From an uncultured Prevotella sp. (lineage in GTDB: Bacteria; Bacteroidota; Bacteroidia; Bacteroidales; Bacteroidaceae), in contig CAAGIW010000012.1 in assembly GCA_900770025.1 (NCBI GenBank), positions 1 through 64,000 on the forward strand: DNA of 64,000 nt, read 5' to 3'. Each line of letters starts with the position of its first letter. The stretch's first letter is position 1. The notes under the pieces were generated by a model. That model saw only the letters and a program-made list of their open reading frames with translations. It did not search any database and was not told the origin of the DNA. A program made the translations under genes and the position numbers. Shown here one piece after another: positions 43,692 to 53,844 of the stretch.

Positions 43692-46223
43692 ATGAAGAAA
43701 GGATTACTCTGTTTGCTGTGCCTTGTGATGCCGGCACTGTATGCCAAGGCGCAGATGCCCAATGCCAAGGACTTCTGTTGGTATGACGGTGGAAGCCATA
43801 TCAGCTATGCACTGAGCAAGAACGTGTCGCCGGTGGTGGTGACAGCCATGCAGATGTGGGGCGAAGACATGAAAGACGTGACGGGAGCCTCCCTGAAACG
43901 AGAGGGGAACGGTGCCAAGGTGCGCATTGTGCAGATGGACAAAGACAGGGGCGCAACAAGATGGCTGAAGGCCGCAGGCATTGACGTTGAAAAACTGAAG
44001 GGCACAAAAGACGCCTTTCAGATGAAGACGTGCAACGGGCAACTGATAGTGGCGGGAAGCGACGGCAGGGGCACTGCATACGGCATCCTTGAGTTGTCGC
44101 GCATGGCAGGCGTGTCGCCATGGAAATGGTGGGCCGACGTGACACCCGCAAAGAAACGCAGACTGGCAGTAAGCGAGGACTTCAACACACTGCAAAGCCC
44201 TTCGGTGGAGTTCCGCGGAATATTCCTCAACGACGAAGACTGGACACTGCAACCCTGGAGCTGGCGCACCTACTCGCCCGGAAAGCCCGGACTTATCAGC
44301 GCAAAGACCTACAAACAGATATTCAAACTGCTGATGCGACTGCGTGCCAATGCAATATGGCCGGGGATGCACGGCATGACTTCTCCCTTCTTCACCATTC
44401 TTGGGGCCAAAGAGGTGGCAGATTCGTGCGGAATAGTTATCGGTACCTCCCACTGCGAACCGATGATGCGCAACAATGTGGGGGAGTGGAATGCGGCCAA
44501 GCGCGGCGCTTTCAACTACATGACCAACAGGGAGAGCGTGCAAAACTACTGGATGGAGCGACTGAAGGAGACTGGTAGATATGAGAACATATATACAATA
44601 GGTATGCGCGGGGTGCACGACGGCAGGATGGAGGGCGTGGGCAACAAACTCGATGACCAGACTGCCACCCTGCAGCAGGTGATAGATGACCAAAGAGAAA
44701 TGCTCGGCAGATATGTCAAGAAGAACGTGGAGCAGATTCCACAACAGTTTGTGCCCTACAAGGAGGTGCTGCAAGTGATGGAGAACGGACTGCGCATACC
44801 CGACGATGTGACGCTGACCTGGTGTGACGACAACTATGGCTACATGACCCGACTGAGCGACTCGGTGCAGCAGAAGCGCAAGGGCGGCGGCGGAGTGTAT
44901 TACCACCTGAGCTACTGGGGGCGGCCGCACGACTACATGTGGCTATCCACCACACAGCCGGGACTTATTTACAACGAGATGCGCGAGGCATACGACCACC
45001 ACGCAAGGAAACTATGGATTGTGAACGTGCACGATATGAAGACTGCAGCATACGATCTGGAACTGTTTCTCGACATGGCTTGGAACATCCATGCCATCGG
45101 TCCGTCAACTCTCTACAGTCATCTGTCGCATTGGCTGTGCCGTGAGTTCGGACAAGAAGGCGAAAAGCTGCTGCCAGTGATGCAGGAATACTATCGGCTG
45201 ACGGCCATACGCAAACCGGAATTTATGGGATGGACCCAAGTGGAATTAGACAAGAAGAAATACCACAGAGGATGGTCGCCGATAGCCGACACGGAGTTCA
45301 GCCTCACGGCTTTCGGAGGAGAGTTGGATCGTTACCTCACCGACTGGCGCAAGGTGACTGCCACCCTTGAAGAGATAGAAGCCGCCCTGCCCCACCATCT
45401 AAGGGATGCCTACTTCTCGCACATCAAATATCCGGTCATGTCGGCAGCGGCCATGAGCCGCAAGATGCTGGAGGCACAACGTGCAAGAGCCATTGCCAAG
45501 GCCGACTATGATGCGGGACGCTGGCAGCGCGACGATGCTCTGATGACAGCCTGCGCCAAAAGTCAGGATGCCTATCAGGAAATCCGCCGACTCACCGCCT
45601 ATTATAACAACGAACTGGCAGGCGGCAAATGGAAACATTCGATGGTGGACAACCCGCGAGACCTCTATGTGTTCAATGCCCCCATGCTGCCCGTGGGCCT
45701 TACAGACAAGGAAGTGAACGAACACAAGAACAGGGAAGACAAGCGGATTGTGGATTTCTGCAATGATGGCAGCTACATTGTTCGCAATGCGTGTCAATGG
45801 AGCAAGGCCGACAGCGGTGCAGTGTGCGTGCAGGCACTGGGCCATTCGATGAACGCCGTCAGCCTGCCCAAGGGCAATACGCTGACCTATTTCTTTGACT
45901 GCGAGCAAGAAGGAGAGGCCCTGTTGCGCCTGGCCCTGATACCCACCCAGCCCAACGACAAGGGCGACCTTCGCTTCTCTGTAAGCATCGACGGTGCAGA
46001 GCCACAGGTGTTCAACCTCAAAGAGCCCTTCCGTTCGGAGCGATGGAAGCAGAACGTGCTCCGCGCACAGGCCCTGAGAGCACTGCCCGTGACCATGAGC
46101 AAGGGCAGACACACACTGACCGTGCAGGCTATGGATCACCACATCATCATCGACCAGTGGATGATTGACTTCGATACGAATCGAAAATTCTACGTATTTC
46201 CTATAAAACCATCATACAAATAA
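43692..46223 (+). CDS. GH115 alpha-glucuronidase family enzyme
   Basis: Predicted to remove (4-O-methyl)glucuronic acid from internal residues of glucuronoxylan. Start at 43692 (MKKGLLCLLCLVMPALYAKAQ) gives a clean signal peptide of about 21 residues and fits the promoter box. Of 843 residues, the N-terminal domain includes IVAGSDGRGTAYGILELSR; the barrel runs from EFRGIFLNDEDWTLQPW through TSPFFTILGAKEVADSCGI, IGMRGVHDGRMEG and TLTWCDDNYGYMTRL, all blocks typical of GH115. The C-terminal beta domain ends ...IDQWMIDFDTNRKFYVF. It is followed 10 bases later by a GH2 gene. Catalytic residues were not assigned because they are not obvious by eye. Confidence 0.9.
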   Translation: MKKGLLCLLCLVMPALYAKAQMPNAKDFCWYDGGSHISYALSKNVSPVVVTAMQMWGEDMKDVTGASLKREGNGAKVRIVQMDKDRGATRWLKAAGIDVEKLKGTKDAFQMKTCNGQLIVAGSDGRGTAYGILELSRMAGVSPWKWWADVTPAKKRRLAVSEDFNTLQSPSVEFRGIFLNDEDWTLQPWSWRTYSPGKPGLISAKTYKQIFKLLMRLRANAIWPGMHGMTSPFFTILGAKEVADSCGIVIGTSHCEPMMRNNVGEWNAAKRGAFNYMTNRESVQNYWMERLKETGRYENIYTIGMRGVHDGRMEGVGNKLDDQTATLQQVIDDQREMLGRYVKKNVEQIPQQFVPYKEVLQVMENGLRIPDDVTLTWCDDNYGYMTRLSDSVQQKRKGGGGVYYHLSYWGRPHDYMWLSTTQPGLIYNEMREAYDHHARKLWIVNVHDMKTAAYDLELFLDMAWNIHAIGPSTLYSHLSHWLCREFGQEGEKLLPVMQEYYRLTAIRKPEFMGWTQVELDKKKYHRGWSPIADTEFSLTAFGGELDRYLTDWRKVTATLEEIEAALPHHLRDAYFSHIKYPVMSAAAMSRKMLEAQRARAIAKADYDAGRWQRDDALMTACAKSQDAYQEIRRLTAYYNNELAGGKWKHSMVDNPRDLYVFNAPMLPVGLTDKEVNEHKNREDKRIVDFCNDGSYIVRNACQWSKADSGAVCVQALGHSMNAVSLPKGNTLTYFFDCEQEGEALLRLALIPTQPNDKGDLRFSVSIDGAEPQVFNLKEPFRSERWKQNVLRAQALRALPVTMSKGRHTLTVQAMDHHIIIDQWMIDFDTNRKFYVFPIKPSYK

Positions 46224-46233
46224 TCCAAAGACT

Positions 46234-49017
46234 ATGAAAAAACTCACCCTCTCATTTCTGACAACACTGGTTGCCATCGCCGTAGATGCACAGCCGCATG
46301 ACAGCTTTCACGGCATTCTGCCCGTGACCGACCCATCCATGCAAAAGAGTATCAACGGAGAATGGAACCTGAAGGTGGTGCAGGGCATCAGCAACCACAC
46401 CGCCGTGCCACAGGAAGACGGCACCTGGGGAAGAATAACGGTGCCCGGATGCTGGGACGTCAACGGCTTCTGCAAACCGAGATACGGCAGTCCTGACTCG
46501 CTGACGGGCTTCTACCGCACCACCTTCGCCGTGCCCGTAGGATGGAAGGGGATGCGCATAGCACTTCGCCTTGACGGTGTGCTCTATGGATACGACCTCT
46601 GGATAAACGGAAAGAAGGCAGGAGAATGGCGCTCGGCATACAACACAGCCATCTTCGACATTACCGACTACATAGACAAAAGGCAGGCCACACAGCAGTT
46701 GGCCATGCGAGTGGTGACCAAATTTCCGGGCAGCGACTTCGACTGCAACGACGACTGGGCGCCATGCGGCATATTCAGAGACGTGACGCTGATGGCAGTG
46801 CCCGACACACACCTTGCCGATTTGACCATACGCACAAAAAACAGTGGTGAAGTGAGCGTGGACACAAAGATAGCCAACGGCGACAAACATACGAAGGTGA
46901 GCCACGTGATTCTTGACGCACAGGGCAAGATGGTGGGAACCGACAAGGTGGAAAACCCAAATCTATGGACCGCAGAGACACCTTATTTATATAAACTGCG
47001 CACCACATTGAGCCGCAAGGGGAAGACACTACAAACATTTGAGCACAAATTCGGATTCAGAGAACTGACCATCGAGGGTAACATCATCAAACTGAACGGG
47101 CAACCCATCAAGCTGCGCGGCGTGACCTGTCACAGTACCGACCCGAGAACAGCAAAGGTGATCAGCGACGAACTGACGCTGAAAGACATGAGAATGATGA
47201 AAGAGGCATCGGTGAACTATATTCGCACGTCACACTATCCCCGTGAACCACGATTCTACGAGCTGGCTGATTCGCTCGGATTCTATATCATCAATGAGGT
47301 GCCTTTCGGATATGGAGACAAGAATCTGTACAAAAAGGAGTTCTATCCCGTGCTGCAACAGCGTGCACAGGCCACCATAAGGCGCGACAAAAACCATGCA
47401 TCGGTGCTGATATGGAGCTTGGGCAACGAGAATCCATTGACAGAAATATGCAAACAGTTGGGAGGATATGTAAAGGAAGAACTTGACCCAAGCCGTCCAA
47501 TCTGCTATCCCCAGGTGGGCAGTTACTTCAGAAAGTTCAACTACGACTTCCCCAAAGTGGCCGACATCTATGCGCCCCACTATCCCACCACAGGCCAGTT
47601 GGCAGGTTTCTATCAGAAAGCCGACCGCCCCGTTATCTTCACAGAATACTGTCACACCCTCGGCATATCATTGGAAGACCACGACCGCCAATGGGAAATC
47701 ATAGAGCGCACCCCCTGTATAACTGGCGGAAGCGTGTGGGAATGGGTGGATCAGGGTATGCCGTTCACCTGCGAACCAAGGACTGACATGTACGGTTATG
47801 AGGAGAAAGTATATACCTCTGCGACCGGAGGATTTGAGATGCACGGCAACAAAGGCACCGACGGACTGCTATATGCCGACCGCACCCCGCTGCCCAACTA
47901 CTATGAACTGCAACACAACTATGCACGGGCTGCAGTGACAGACAGCATCATCACCATAGGCAACGGACAGCGAGAGATAGTGCTGAACATACGCAACAGG
48001 TTTGATTTTCTGAACCTGAAGGACAACACAACATTCAGATGGGTCCTTTCGGAAGACCGTGACACCACGGCCTGTGGAGCCTTCTCGCCAGATTGCAGGC
48101 CCCATACAACAGCCACCTACTCCATTGAACTGCCTGCCGTTCCCAATACAGACAGGATATGCATCCTGAACATTGAAATAAGTGATGCCCAAGGCCACAC
48201 CTTCAACCGTCAGGCGATACGCATCAATCCGTCAGACCTGACCCAACGGTTGCTTGGAGGACTCGAAGAAAAGACCGGTAATCCCATGACCATGGTGCAG
48301 GAAGGGCCAATGGTAAGGGCAGGAAGCAAGGTGACGCTGGCCGAGACAATCAAAGTGAACAAAAAGCGCCTGCAAAGATACCTGATACCATTGTCTCCTG
48401 ACAGCGCCTCGGCCGGAAGCATCAAGACACACATTGCAACGGAGACAGACAGAAATGCCACGCGTTACTCGTTCACGCTGACACCCGACACCACAGACAC
48501 TTTCCTGTCGGAACTGGGAATCGCCTTTCTGCTTGACAAGAGGATTGACCGTGTGCAATGGATAGGACAAGGGGTAATGCCCACTTATCCGGGTCGCTAT
48601 CGTGCAGGGAGATACGGCTTCTGGGCATTGCAGCAGGGAGACCTCTACTTTGAAGGCAACAGAAGAGGAGTGGATGCAGCACTGCTGACCGACAAGACTG
48701 GCAATGGTCTGCTCTTGGTATGCCACAACGGAAACGTGAGCTTTGAACAAACCGATCGGGGTATCGTGCTGACCTACAACGCCGCCGTATCAGGCGAGGG
48801 ACCGAAGTTTGCACGCACTGCCTTCCCCATCATAGCCAAGGAAACGGGTAGCGTGGGCGGAGAATTCTACCTATATCGTGTGGATGGCAGCAACATGCCA
48901 CAACTACTTCGCACGCTCTTCAACAACCCGGAAGCGATGGCAGCACCCTTCCACCCATTCGAGACTCAATACGACACGTATCTGATGCGGTTTGATGACA
49001 TTGTTGACGGCCGGTAA
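46234..49017 (+). CDS. GH2 family glycoside hydrolase (beta-galactosidase/glucuronidase type)
   Basis: Retaining exo-glycosidase, 927 residues, with a signal peptide (about 1-19). The N-terminal sugar-binding jelly roll (40-190) contains INGEWNLKVV and VPGCWDVNGF; the Ig-like domain has ENPNLWTAETPYLYKL. The barrel starts at KLRGVTCHSTDPRTA with proposed acid/base E399 (WSLGNENP) and nucleophile E471 (IFTEYCH). The C-terminal part (about 620-927) resembles the domain-5 region of long beta-galactosidases (RYRAGRYGFWALQQGD). It is probably co-transcribed with the GH115 gene, so its substrate may be a hemicellulose or pectin side chain. The precise sugar is not determined. Confidence 0.9.
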   Translation: MKKLTLSFLTTLVAIAVDAQPHDSFHGILPVTDPSMQKSINGEWNLKVVQGISNHTAVPQEDGTWGRITVPGCWDVNGFCKPRYGSPDSLTGFYRTTFAVPVGWKGMRIALRLDGVLYGYDLWINGKKAGEWRSAYNTAIFDITDYIDKRQATQQLAMRVVTKFPGSDFDCNDDWAPCGIFRDVTLMAVPDTHLADLTIRTKNSGEVSVDTKIANGDKHTKVSHVILDAQGKMVGTDKVENPNLWTAETPYLYKLRTTLSRKGKTLQTFEHKFGFRELTIEGNIIKLNGQPIKLRGVTCHSTDPRTAKVISDELTLKDMRMMKEASVNYIRTSHYPREPRFYELADSLGFYIINEVPFGYGDKNLYKKEFYPVLQQRAQATIRRDKNHASVLIWSLGNENPLTEICKQLGGYVKEELDPSRPICYPQVGSYFRKFNYDFPKVADIYAPHYPTTGQLAGFYQKADRPVIFTEYCHTLGISLEDHDRQWEIIERTPCITGGSVWEWVDQGMPFTCEPRTDMYGYEEKVYTSATGGFEMHGNKGTDGLLYADRTPLPNYYELQHNYARAAVTDSIITIGNGQREIVLNIRNRFDFLNLKDNTTFRWVLSEDRDTTACGAFSPDCRPHTTATYSIELPAVPNTDRICILNIEISDAQGHTFNRQAIRINPSDLTQRLLGGLEEKTGNPMTMVQEGPMVRAGSKVTLAETIKVNKKRLQRYLIPLSPDSASAGSIKTHIATETDRNATRYSFTLTPDTTDTFLSELGIAFLLDKRIDRVQWIGQGVMPTYPGRYRAGRYGFWALQQGDLYFEGNRRGVDAALLTDKTGNGLLLVCHNGNVSFEQTDRGIVLTYNAAVSGEGPKFARTAFPIIAKETGSVGGEFYLYRVDGSNMPQLLRTLFNNPEAMAAPFHPFETQYDTYLMRFDDIVDGR

Positions 49018-49060
49018 TCGTCAGTTGCAATCACTAAAGCATCTCCTTATGCCATAATCT

Positions 49061-49936
49061 CTACTTGCGGCTGGTGGGGATTCTGAACTCCTTGATCTGG
49101 GAAGTTATCTCATTGTCGCCCTGAGCCACGGCCACGTGTATCACAATCTCGCCATCCTTGAGGCGCTTGCCTGCCTTGACAGTGGCAGTATAGCGGATGC
49201 CGTGGCCCGGCTCAATGCGCTCCACTTTGACAGAGGGCGATACAAACACCTGCTTGTTTCCCGTGGTCTCTACAACGGTGGGGGTGACACCGAAGATGGG
49301 GCGGTCGGAACGGTTCATCACATCGAAGGACACCCGGCTTTCCTCACCAGCCCTCAGCACACCATCGCCATTGCCATCCACAAACGAGGCATTGCATATC
49401 TCCACCAAAGAATTGTAACGGATGGTGTATTTTCTCCGAAGAGAGGTCAGTTGATTCAACGTAACATTCTCTGAAGTGACCGTGGTGGGCGTCACCGTGG
49501 AGTGCACATGGAACTGGGGAACGGAAGGGGATGAGGGAGAGGATGAAGACTCAAACTCTATACGGTCGTCACCGCTATTGGAGGGGTCGAAACCACTCTC
49601 GTCGGCCGAGGAATACTGCTGATTGTATTGGCCGCTGCCACGGGGAGCATACTGAGGATCGCGATAGGCTATGTCGCGCTGTTCCTGATACCGTGCATAG
49701 CGTTCCTGCTGGGCACGGTCGGCAGCATTGCCCACGGCAGCACCCACCACAGCACCACTCGCCATGCCCACCAGCGTGCCCACATCGGCACCCCGAGGCC
49801 CGCCGTTGATGCCTCCGATGGCACTGCCCACGATAGAACCTATCTGACTTCCCACAAATGCGCCTTCACCAGTGTAGGTGCCACAACTGCCCAACAGCAA
49901 GGGGAAGACCAACAAAAGGAATGTAATCTTTCTCAT
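49061..49936 (-). CDS. Glycine-zipper lipoprotein of unknown function
   Basis: Envelope lipoprotein of 291 residues with lipobox LLGSC. Residues about 25-70 form a glycine-zipper membrane-like segment (GSQIGSIVGSAIGG, GTLVGMASGAVVGAAVGNAAD), as in OmpA-associated and YMGG/SlyB-type proteins. A Q/Y/S-rich linker (75-140) is followed by a beta-rich C-terminus with a calcium-loop-like DGNGDGVLRAGE (about 194-205) and KAGKRLKDGEIVIHVAVAQ. The latter resembles Ig-like domains that cap surface proteins. It is convergent with the GH2 gene and has its own promoter. Function is unknown; an envelope-structure role is only a guess. Confidence 0.75.
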   Translation of the reverse strand: MRKITFLLLVFPLLLGSCGTYTGEGAFVGSQIGSIVGSAIGGINGGPRGADVGTLVGMASGAVVGAAVGNAADRAQQERYARYQEQRDIAYRDPQYAPRGSGQYNQQYSSADESGFDPSNSGDDRIEFESSSSPSSPSVPQFHVHSTVTPTTVTSENVTLNQLTSLRRKYTIRYNSLVEICNASFVDGNGDGVLRAGEESRVSFDVMNRSDRPIFGVTPTVVETTGNKQVFVSPSVKVERIEPGHGIRYTATVKAGKRLKDGEIVIHVAVAQGDNEITSQIKEFRIPTSRK

Positions 49937-49968
49937 AATGATTTCAAAATTTAAGCGTTAAGCGGTTC

Positions 49969-49976
49969 AAAGATAT
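49969..49976 (-). promoter_or_regulatory. -7 box of the glycine-zipper lipoprotein gene
   Basis: The minus strand reads TATCTTTG, matching TAnnTTTG, 32 bases before the start codon at 49936. Confidence 0.6.
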
Positions 49977-50088
49977 AGAAAATGAAGGATATACAGAAAC
50001 ACGCCTCCCTGTTTTAACACTTTTTGTAGGCAAGTCTATTCACTGGTAACTATTCCATAACTTTTACACTGCCATCAGTGTGTTTTGC

Positions 50089-50169
50089 AAAACGCACCTT
50101 TTTAGAACGCAAAACGCACCGTTTTGGAATGCAAAACGCACCGTTTTAGAACGCAAAATGCACCGTTTT
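50089..50169. repeat. 22-bp palindromic tandem array, copy 5 (four units)
   Basis: Units start at 50089, 50111, 50133 and 50155, 22 bases apart. The middle two are AAAACGCACCGTTTT as in copy 1; the first ends CCTTTTT and the last begins AAAATGC. The following sequence, however, is nearly that of copy 4. Confidence 0.9.
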
Positions 50170-50477
50170 AGAAAACGCCCCAAATTGCTTTGGATTCTAA
50201 TGTATCCTTAGCATCTTTTCAGAACGTTCGTTATCCGCTCATCATCAACCACTTATCTCGCAACCAAATCGCTACACTCATGTTTTTTCCTCCTCCCCTT
50301 GGGGAGGTCGGGTGGGGTTTTGTGGGATGGAGGGGGCTGCAACTATGCTCTAACACTGCGCTTACAGCATGGGATAATGAAGAAAACAGAAATCTATCCT
50401 CTCGTAAAAAGGAATTTACTGAATAGAATAACACCGTCTATGTGCCAGAGGAAGACACTTTGCAATGAAAGGTTATG

Positions 50478-50514
50478 AAAAAAGGGAAGCGCACCTTGTC
50501 GGTATGCTTCCCTT
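50478..50514 (-). terminator. Terminator of the ribosomal protein/rpoA operon
   Basis: Arms AAGGGAAGC (50482-50490) and GCTTCCCTT (50506-50514) flank a 15-base loop with partial inner pairing. On the minus strand the stem runs into TTTTTTC. It lies 39 bases past the rplQ stop codon. Confidence 0.8.
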
Positions 50515-50553
50515 GGGTGGTTTATACGGATATATACAAATCCACGACAAATA

Positions 50554-51075
50554 TTATTCAGCCTTTGCCTCTTCGGCTGCGGGTGCCTCAGCGGCAGGAG
50601 CCTCGGCTGCAGGTGCTTCAGTAGCGGCCTCTGCAACAGGTGCCTCAGTTGCCTTTGAAGACTTGCGAGAACGACGTGTACTCTTCTTCTTGGCACCGTC
50701 GGTCTTGGCCATGTTATCATCAAAGTCAACAAGTTCGATGAAGCAGATAGGAGCTGCGTCACCCTGACGTACACCGAGCTTGATGATGCGGGTGTATCCA
50801 CCGGGGCGGTCACCCACCTTGGCTGCCACCACACCAAACAACTCCTTCAGAGCCTCTTTGTTCTGCAGATAGCTGAACACAACACGGCGAGAGTTGGTGG
50901 AGTCGTCCTTCGACTTGGTGATGAGGGGTTCTACATACTTTTTCAAGGCCTTTGCCTTGGCGAGGGTCGTAGTGATTCTTTTGTGCATAATCAGCGAGAT
51001 GGCCAAGTTTGCGAGCATGGCTGCACGATGATCTGCAGTACGACCCAGATGGTTGAATTTCTTATTGTGTCTCAT
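50554..51075 (-). CDS. rplQ: 50S ribosomal protein L17
   Basis: Component of the large subunit near the exit tunnel. The conserved N-terminus [25 protein letters not shown] and the [20 protein letters not shown] block identify L17. At 173 residues it is longer than the core of about 120: residues about 130-173 are a low-complexity tail of A, E and P ([16 protein letters not shown]). Such tails occur in Bacteroidetes L17 but their role is unknown. Last gene of the cluster, 62 bases after rpoA and before a terminator. Confidence 0.97.
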   Translation of the reverse strand: MRHNKKFNHLGRTADHRAAMLANLAISLIMHKRITTTLAKAKALKKYVEPLITKSKDDSTNSRRVVFSYLQNKEALKELFGVVAAKVGDRPGGYTRIIKLGVRQGDAAPICFIELVDFDDNMAKTDGAKKKSTRRSRKSSKATEAPVAEAATEAPAAEAPAAEAPAAEEAKAE

Positions 51076-51137
51076 TTTTCTTTTTTCTTTTTGTTGACAG
51101 AGGGAATAGCTTTCTCACCCATCATGGGGAGAGTGGA

Positions 51138-52130
51138 TTACTCCTTGTCAAGTTTGTACTTTGTGATGTCAGTTCCAAACGACAGATTCAGACTCTCCAG
51201 CAAATCATCAAGCTCGGTGAGCGATTTCTTACCAAAGTTGCGGAACTTCAAGAGGTCGGTCTTGTTGTACTGTACCAAGTCGCCCAGTGTTTCCACATCG
51301 GCAGCCTTCAGACAGTTGAGGGCACGAACACTGAGGTTCATATCCACCAAACGTGTCTTCAGCAGTTGGCGCATGTGCAGCACTTCCTCATCAAACTCCT
51401 GATTGCCCTCTGCATCATTGTTCTCCAATGTAATCTTTTCATCAGAGAAGAGCATGAAGTGATAGATGAGAATTTTTGCGGCCTCTTTCAGCGCATCCTT
51501 CGGGTGTATGGAACCGTCCGTTGTCACCTCCAGCACAAGCTTGTCGTAGTCGGTCTTCTGCTCCACACGATAAGGCTCTACGCTGTACTTGACGTTACGG
51601 ATGGGAGTGTAAATAGAATCGATTGCAATTACATTCAAGTCGGTGCAGAACTCGCGATTTTCATCAGCGGTAACGTATCCGCGTCCCTTGTTGATTGTAA
51701 GGTCAATCTGCATTGAAGCTTTAGAATCTAAATGACAAATCACCAAATCGGGGTTTAACACTTCAAATCCAGTCAGATACTTGCCGATATCTCCGGCTTT
51801 GAACTCAGTAGAATTCTCGACCGTGATACTGACTTTTTCGTTCTCGAATTCTTCTACTACTTGCTTGAACCTGACTTGCTTCAGATTCAAGATAATGTTG
51901 GTGACATCCTCCTTCACGCCGGGAACCGAGGAAAACTCGTGCTCAACACCCTGAATACGGATGGTGTTGATGGCAAAGCCCTCAAGCGAAGAAAGAAGAA
52001 TGCGGCGCAATGAGTTACCGATGGTAACACCAAAGCCAGGCTCCAACGGACGGAATTCGAACTTGCCGAATCTGTCGTTGGCCTCCAACATTACGACTTT
52101 GTCGGGTTTTTGAAATGCTAATATCGCCAT
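51138..52130 (-). CDS. rpoA: RNA polymerase alpha subunit
   Basis: Assembles the core RNA polymerase and contacts upstream DNA and activators. The N-terminal assembly domain has [19 protein letters not shown]; the C-terminal domain (about 260-330) holds [24 protein letters not shown] and [13 protein letters not shown]. The 330-residue length is normal. It lies 12 bases after rpsD, the usual alpha-operon position. Confidence 0.98.
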   Translation of the reverse strand: MAILAFQKPDKVVMLEANDRFGKFEFRPLEPGFGVTIGNSLRRILLSSLEGFAINTIRIQGVEHEFSSVPGVKEDVTNIILNLKQVRFKQVVEEFENEKVSITVENSTEFKAGDIGKYLTGFEVLNPDLVICHLDSKASMQIDLTINKGRGYVTADENREFCTDLNVIAIDSIYTPIRNVKYSVEPYRVEQKTDYDKLVLEVTTDGSIHPKDALKEAAKILIYHFMLFSDEKITLENNDAEGNQEFDEEVLHMRQLLKTRLVDMNLSVRALNCLKAADVETLGDLVQYNKTDLLKFRNFGKKSLTELDDLLESLNLSFGTDITKYKLDKE

Positions 52131-52142
52131 TAACTTAATGAT

Positions 52143-52748
52143 TTATTTAGAGTACAACTCAACGATTAACTGCTCCTTGATGTTTTCGGGAATGTCGGCA
52201 CGCTCAGGCTTGTGCAGCAACTTGCCGCTCTTTGTGTTCTGATCCCACTCAATCCAAGGATACTTGCTGTGGTTGAAACCAGCCAAAGCAGCCTCGATAA
52301 CCTCGAGTGACTTAGACTTCTCGCGAACGCCGATAACCTGTCCTGGCTTCACAGCATAAGATGGGATGTTCACCACCTGACCATCCACTACAATGTGCTT
52401 GTGGCCTACCAACTGACGTGCAGCTGCACGGGTAGGAGCAATGCCAAGACGGAACACAACATTGTCCAAGCGGCATTCCAAATTCTGCAGCAACACCTCA
52501 CCGGTGATACCCTCAGCCTTGGCAGCCTTCTCAAACATGTTACGGAACTGGCGCTCAAGAACACCGTATGTGTACTTGGCTTTCTGCTTCTCTGCCAGCA
52601 TGACTGCGTACTCAGACATCTTTCTGCGACGATTGTTGCCATGCTGTCCAGGAGGGAAGTTTCTCCTAGACAAAACTTTGTCAGCGCCGAAAATGGCTTC
52701 ACCAAAACGACGTGCAATTCTTGATTTCGGTCCAATATATCTTGCCAT
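52143..52748 (-). CDS. rpsD: 30S ribosomal protein S4
   Basis: Primary 16S rRNA binding protein and assembly nucleator. [21 protein letters not shown] and the S4 RNA-binding domain ([12 protein letters not shown] to [16 protein letters not shown]) are clear. The N-terminal zinc-binding cysteines found in some S4 proteins are absent, so this is the zinc-free form. It is 42 bases after rpsK. Confidence 0.98.
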   Translation of the reverse strand: MARYIGPKSRIARRFGEAIFGADKVLSRRNFPPGQHGNNRRRKMSEYAVMLAEKQKAKYTYGVLERQFRNMFEKAAKAEGITGEVLLQNLECRLDNVVFRLGIAPTRAAARQLVGHKHIVVDGQVVNIPSYAVKPGQVIGVREKSKSLEVIEAALAGFNHSKYPWIEWDQNTKSGKLLHKPERADIPENIKEQLIVELYSK

Positions 52749-52790
52749 AATAAATAAAAATCTAAATAAAACCTGGTTTCTGATCCTTGA

Positions 52791-53180
52791 TTATACACGA
52801 CGACGTTTGGGAGGACGGCATCCGTTGTGAGGTAATGGTGTAACATCCACAATCTCTATCACCTCGATACCAGCTCCATGAATGGCACGTATGGCCGACT
52901 CACGACCGTTACCAGGACCCTTAACATAAGCCTTCACCTTGCGCAAGCCCAAGTCGAAAGCCACCTTGGCACAGTCCTCTGCTGCCATCTGGGCTGCATA
53001 AGGAGTGTTCTTCTTTGAACCACGGAAGCCCATCTTACCTGCTGATGACCATGAGATAATCTGACCCTCGCTGTTAGCCAAAGACACAATGATATTATTG
53101 AAAGAGCTATGAACATGCAACTGTCCGATAGCGTCAACCTTTACGTTTCTTTTTTTAGAAGCGACTGTTTTCTTTGCCAT
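52791..53180 (-). CDS. rpsK: 30S ribosomal protein S11
   Basis: Platform protein contacting mRNA in the E site. The core [21 protein letters not shown] and the end [15 protein letters not shown] [18 protein letters not shown] identify it. Its 129 residues begin with a lysine-rich [15 protein letters not shown]. It lies 51 bases after rpsM. Confidence 0.98.
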   Translation of the reverse strand: MAKKTVASKKRNVKVDAIGQLHVHSSFNNIIVSLANSEGQIISWSSAGKMGFRGSKKNTPYAAQMAAEDCAKVAFDLGLRKVKAYVKGPGNGRESAIRAIHGAGIEVIEIVDVTPLPHNGCRPPKRRRV

Positions 53181-53231
53181 GATAATCGAAAACTTAATTC
53201 AAATTCTTAAATCTTAATTCTTAACTCTCAA

Positions 53232-53612
53232 TTACTTCGTGGCCTTCTTCTTGTTAGCAACAGTCTTCTTCTTGCCTTTGCGTGTACGAGCATTGTTCTT
53301 TGTGCTCTGACCGCGCACGGGAAGACCATTACGATGACGGACTCCACGATAACAACCAATGTCCATCAGACGCTTGATGTTCAACTGGATCTCTGAACGG
53401 AGATCACCTTCTACTTTGAATTCAGCGCCGATAATTTCACGGATTTTGGCTGCTTGGTCGTCAGTCCACTCACTGACCTTCAAGTCGCGGTTCACACCTG
53501 CCTTGTCCAATATCTTTGCTGAACTACTTCGACCTATACCATAAATATAGGTCAATGCGATTTCGCCACGCTTCTCCTGGGGCAAATCTACTCCAACAAT
53601 TCTTATTGCCAT
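53232..53612 (-). CDS. rpsM: 30S ribosomal protein S13
   Basis: Head protein forming bridges to L5 and contacting P-site t[30 protein letters not shown] and [26 protein letters not shown] are signature blocks. First gene after a promoter in the 98-base gap behind rpmJ, so the alpha-operon genes can be made from it independently. Confidence 0.98.
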   Translation of the reverse strand: MAIRIVGVDLPQEKRGEIALTYIYGIGRSSSAKILDKAGVNRDLKVSEWTDDQAAKIREIIGAEFKVEGDLRSEIQLNIKRLMDIGCYRGVRHRNGLPVRGQSTKNNARTRKGKKKTVANKKKATK

Positions 53613-53659
53613 TGTTTAAAATAAAAAATAATAAATAAATCGATTTCGTAAAAACCCTG

Positions 53660-53667
53660 CAAAGGTA
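53660..53667 (-). promoter_or_regulatory. Internal promoter box before rpsM
   Basis: The minus strand reads TACCTTTG followed by C, an exact TAnnTTTG match, 47 bases before the rpsM start. It sits in the largest gap (98 bases) of the ribosomal cluster. Confidence 0.55.
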
Positions 53668-53710
53668 AGAAATTTATGAAAATTATCTTACATCATTACG
53701 GTTTTTTAAC

Positions 53711-53827
53711 TTATCCCTGACGCATTTTGTACTTAGGATTTTTCTTGTTGATTACGAAAAGGCGACCCTTGCGACGCACGATTTTGCAATCCGGGGTGCG
53801 TTTCTTTAAAGATGCTCTTGTCTTCAT
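53711..53827 (-). CDS. rpmJ: 50S ribosomal protein L36
   Basis: A 38-residue protein read directly from the minus strand: it begins [15 protein letters not shown] and ends NPKYKMRQG. Only one cysteine is present, so the zinc-binding set of classical L36 is missing and this is the zinc-free form. It is 17 bases after infA, the standard order. Confidence 0.95.
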   Translation of the reverse strand: MKTRASLKKRTPDCKIVRRKGRLFVINKKNPKYKMRQG

Positions 53828-53844
53828 TGTTTAATCGGTATGTG

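Larger units (their letters stand above)
49937..50553. other. Intergenic region with composite repeat element, copy 5
   Basis: No gene is supported in this 617-base gap. It holds the promoter of the lipoprotein (49969-49976), the composite repeat copy (about 50057-50400) and the terminator of the ribosomal operon (50478-50514). Confidence 0.7.
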
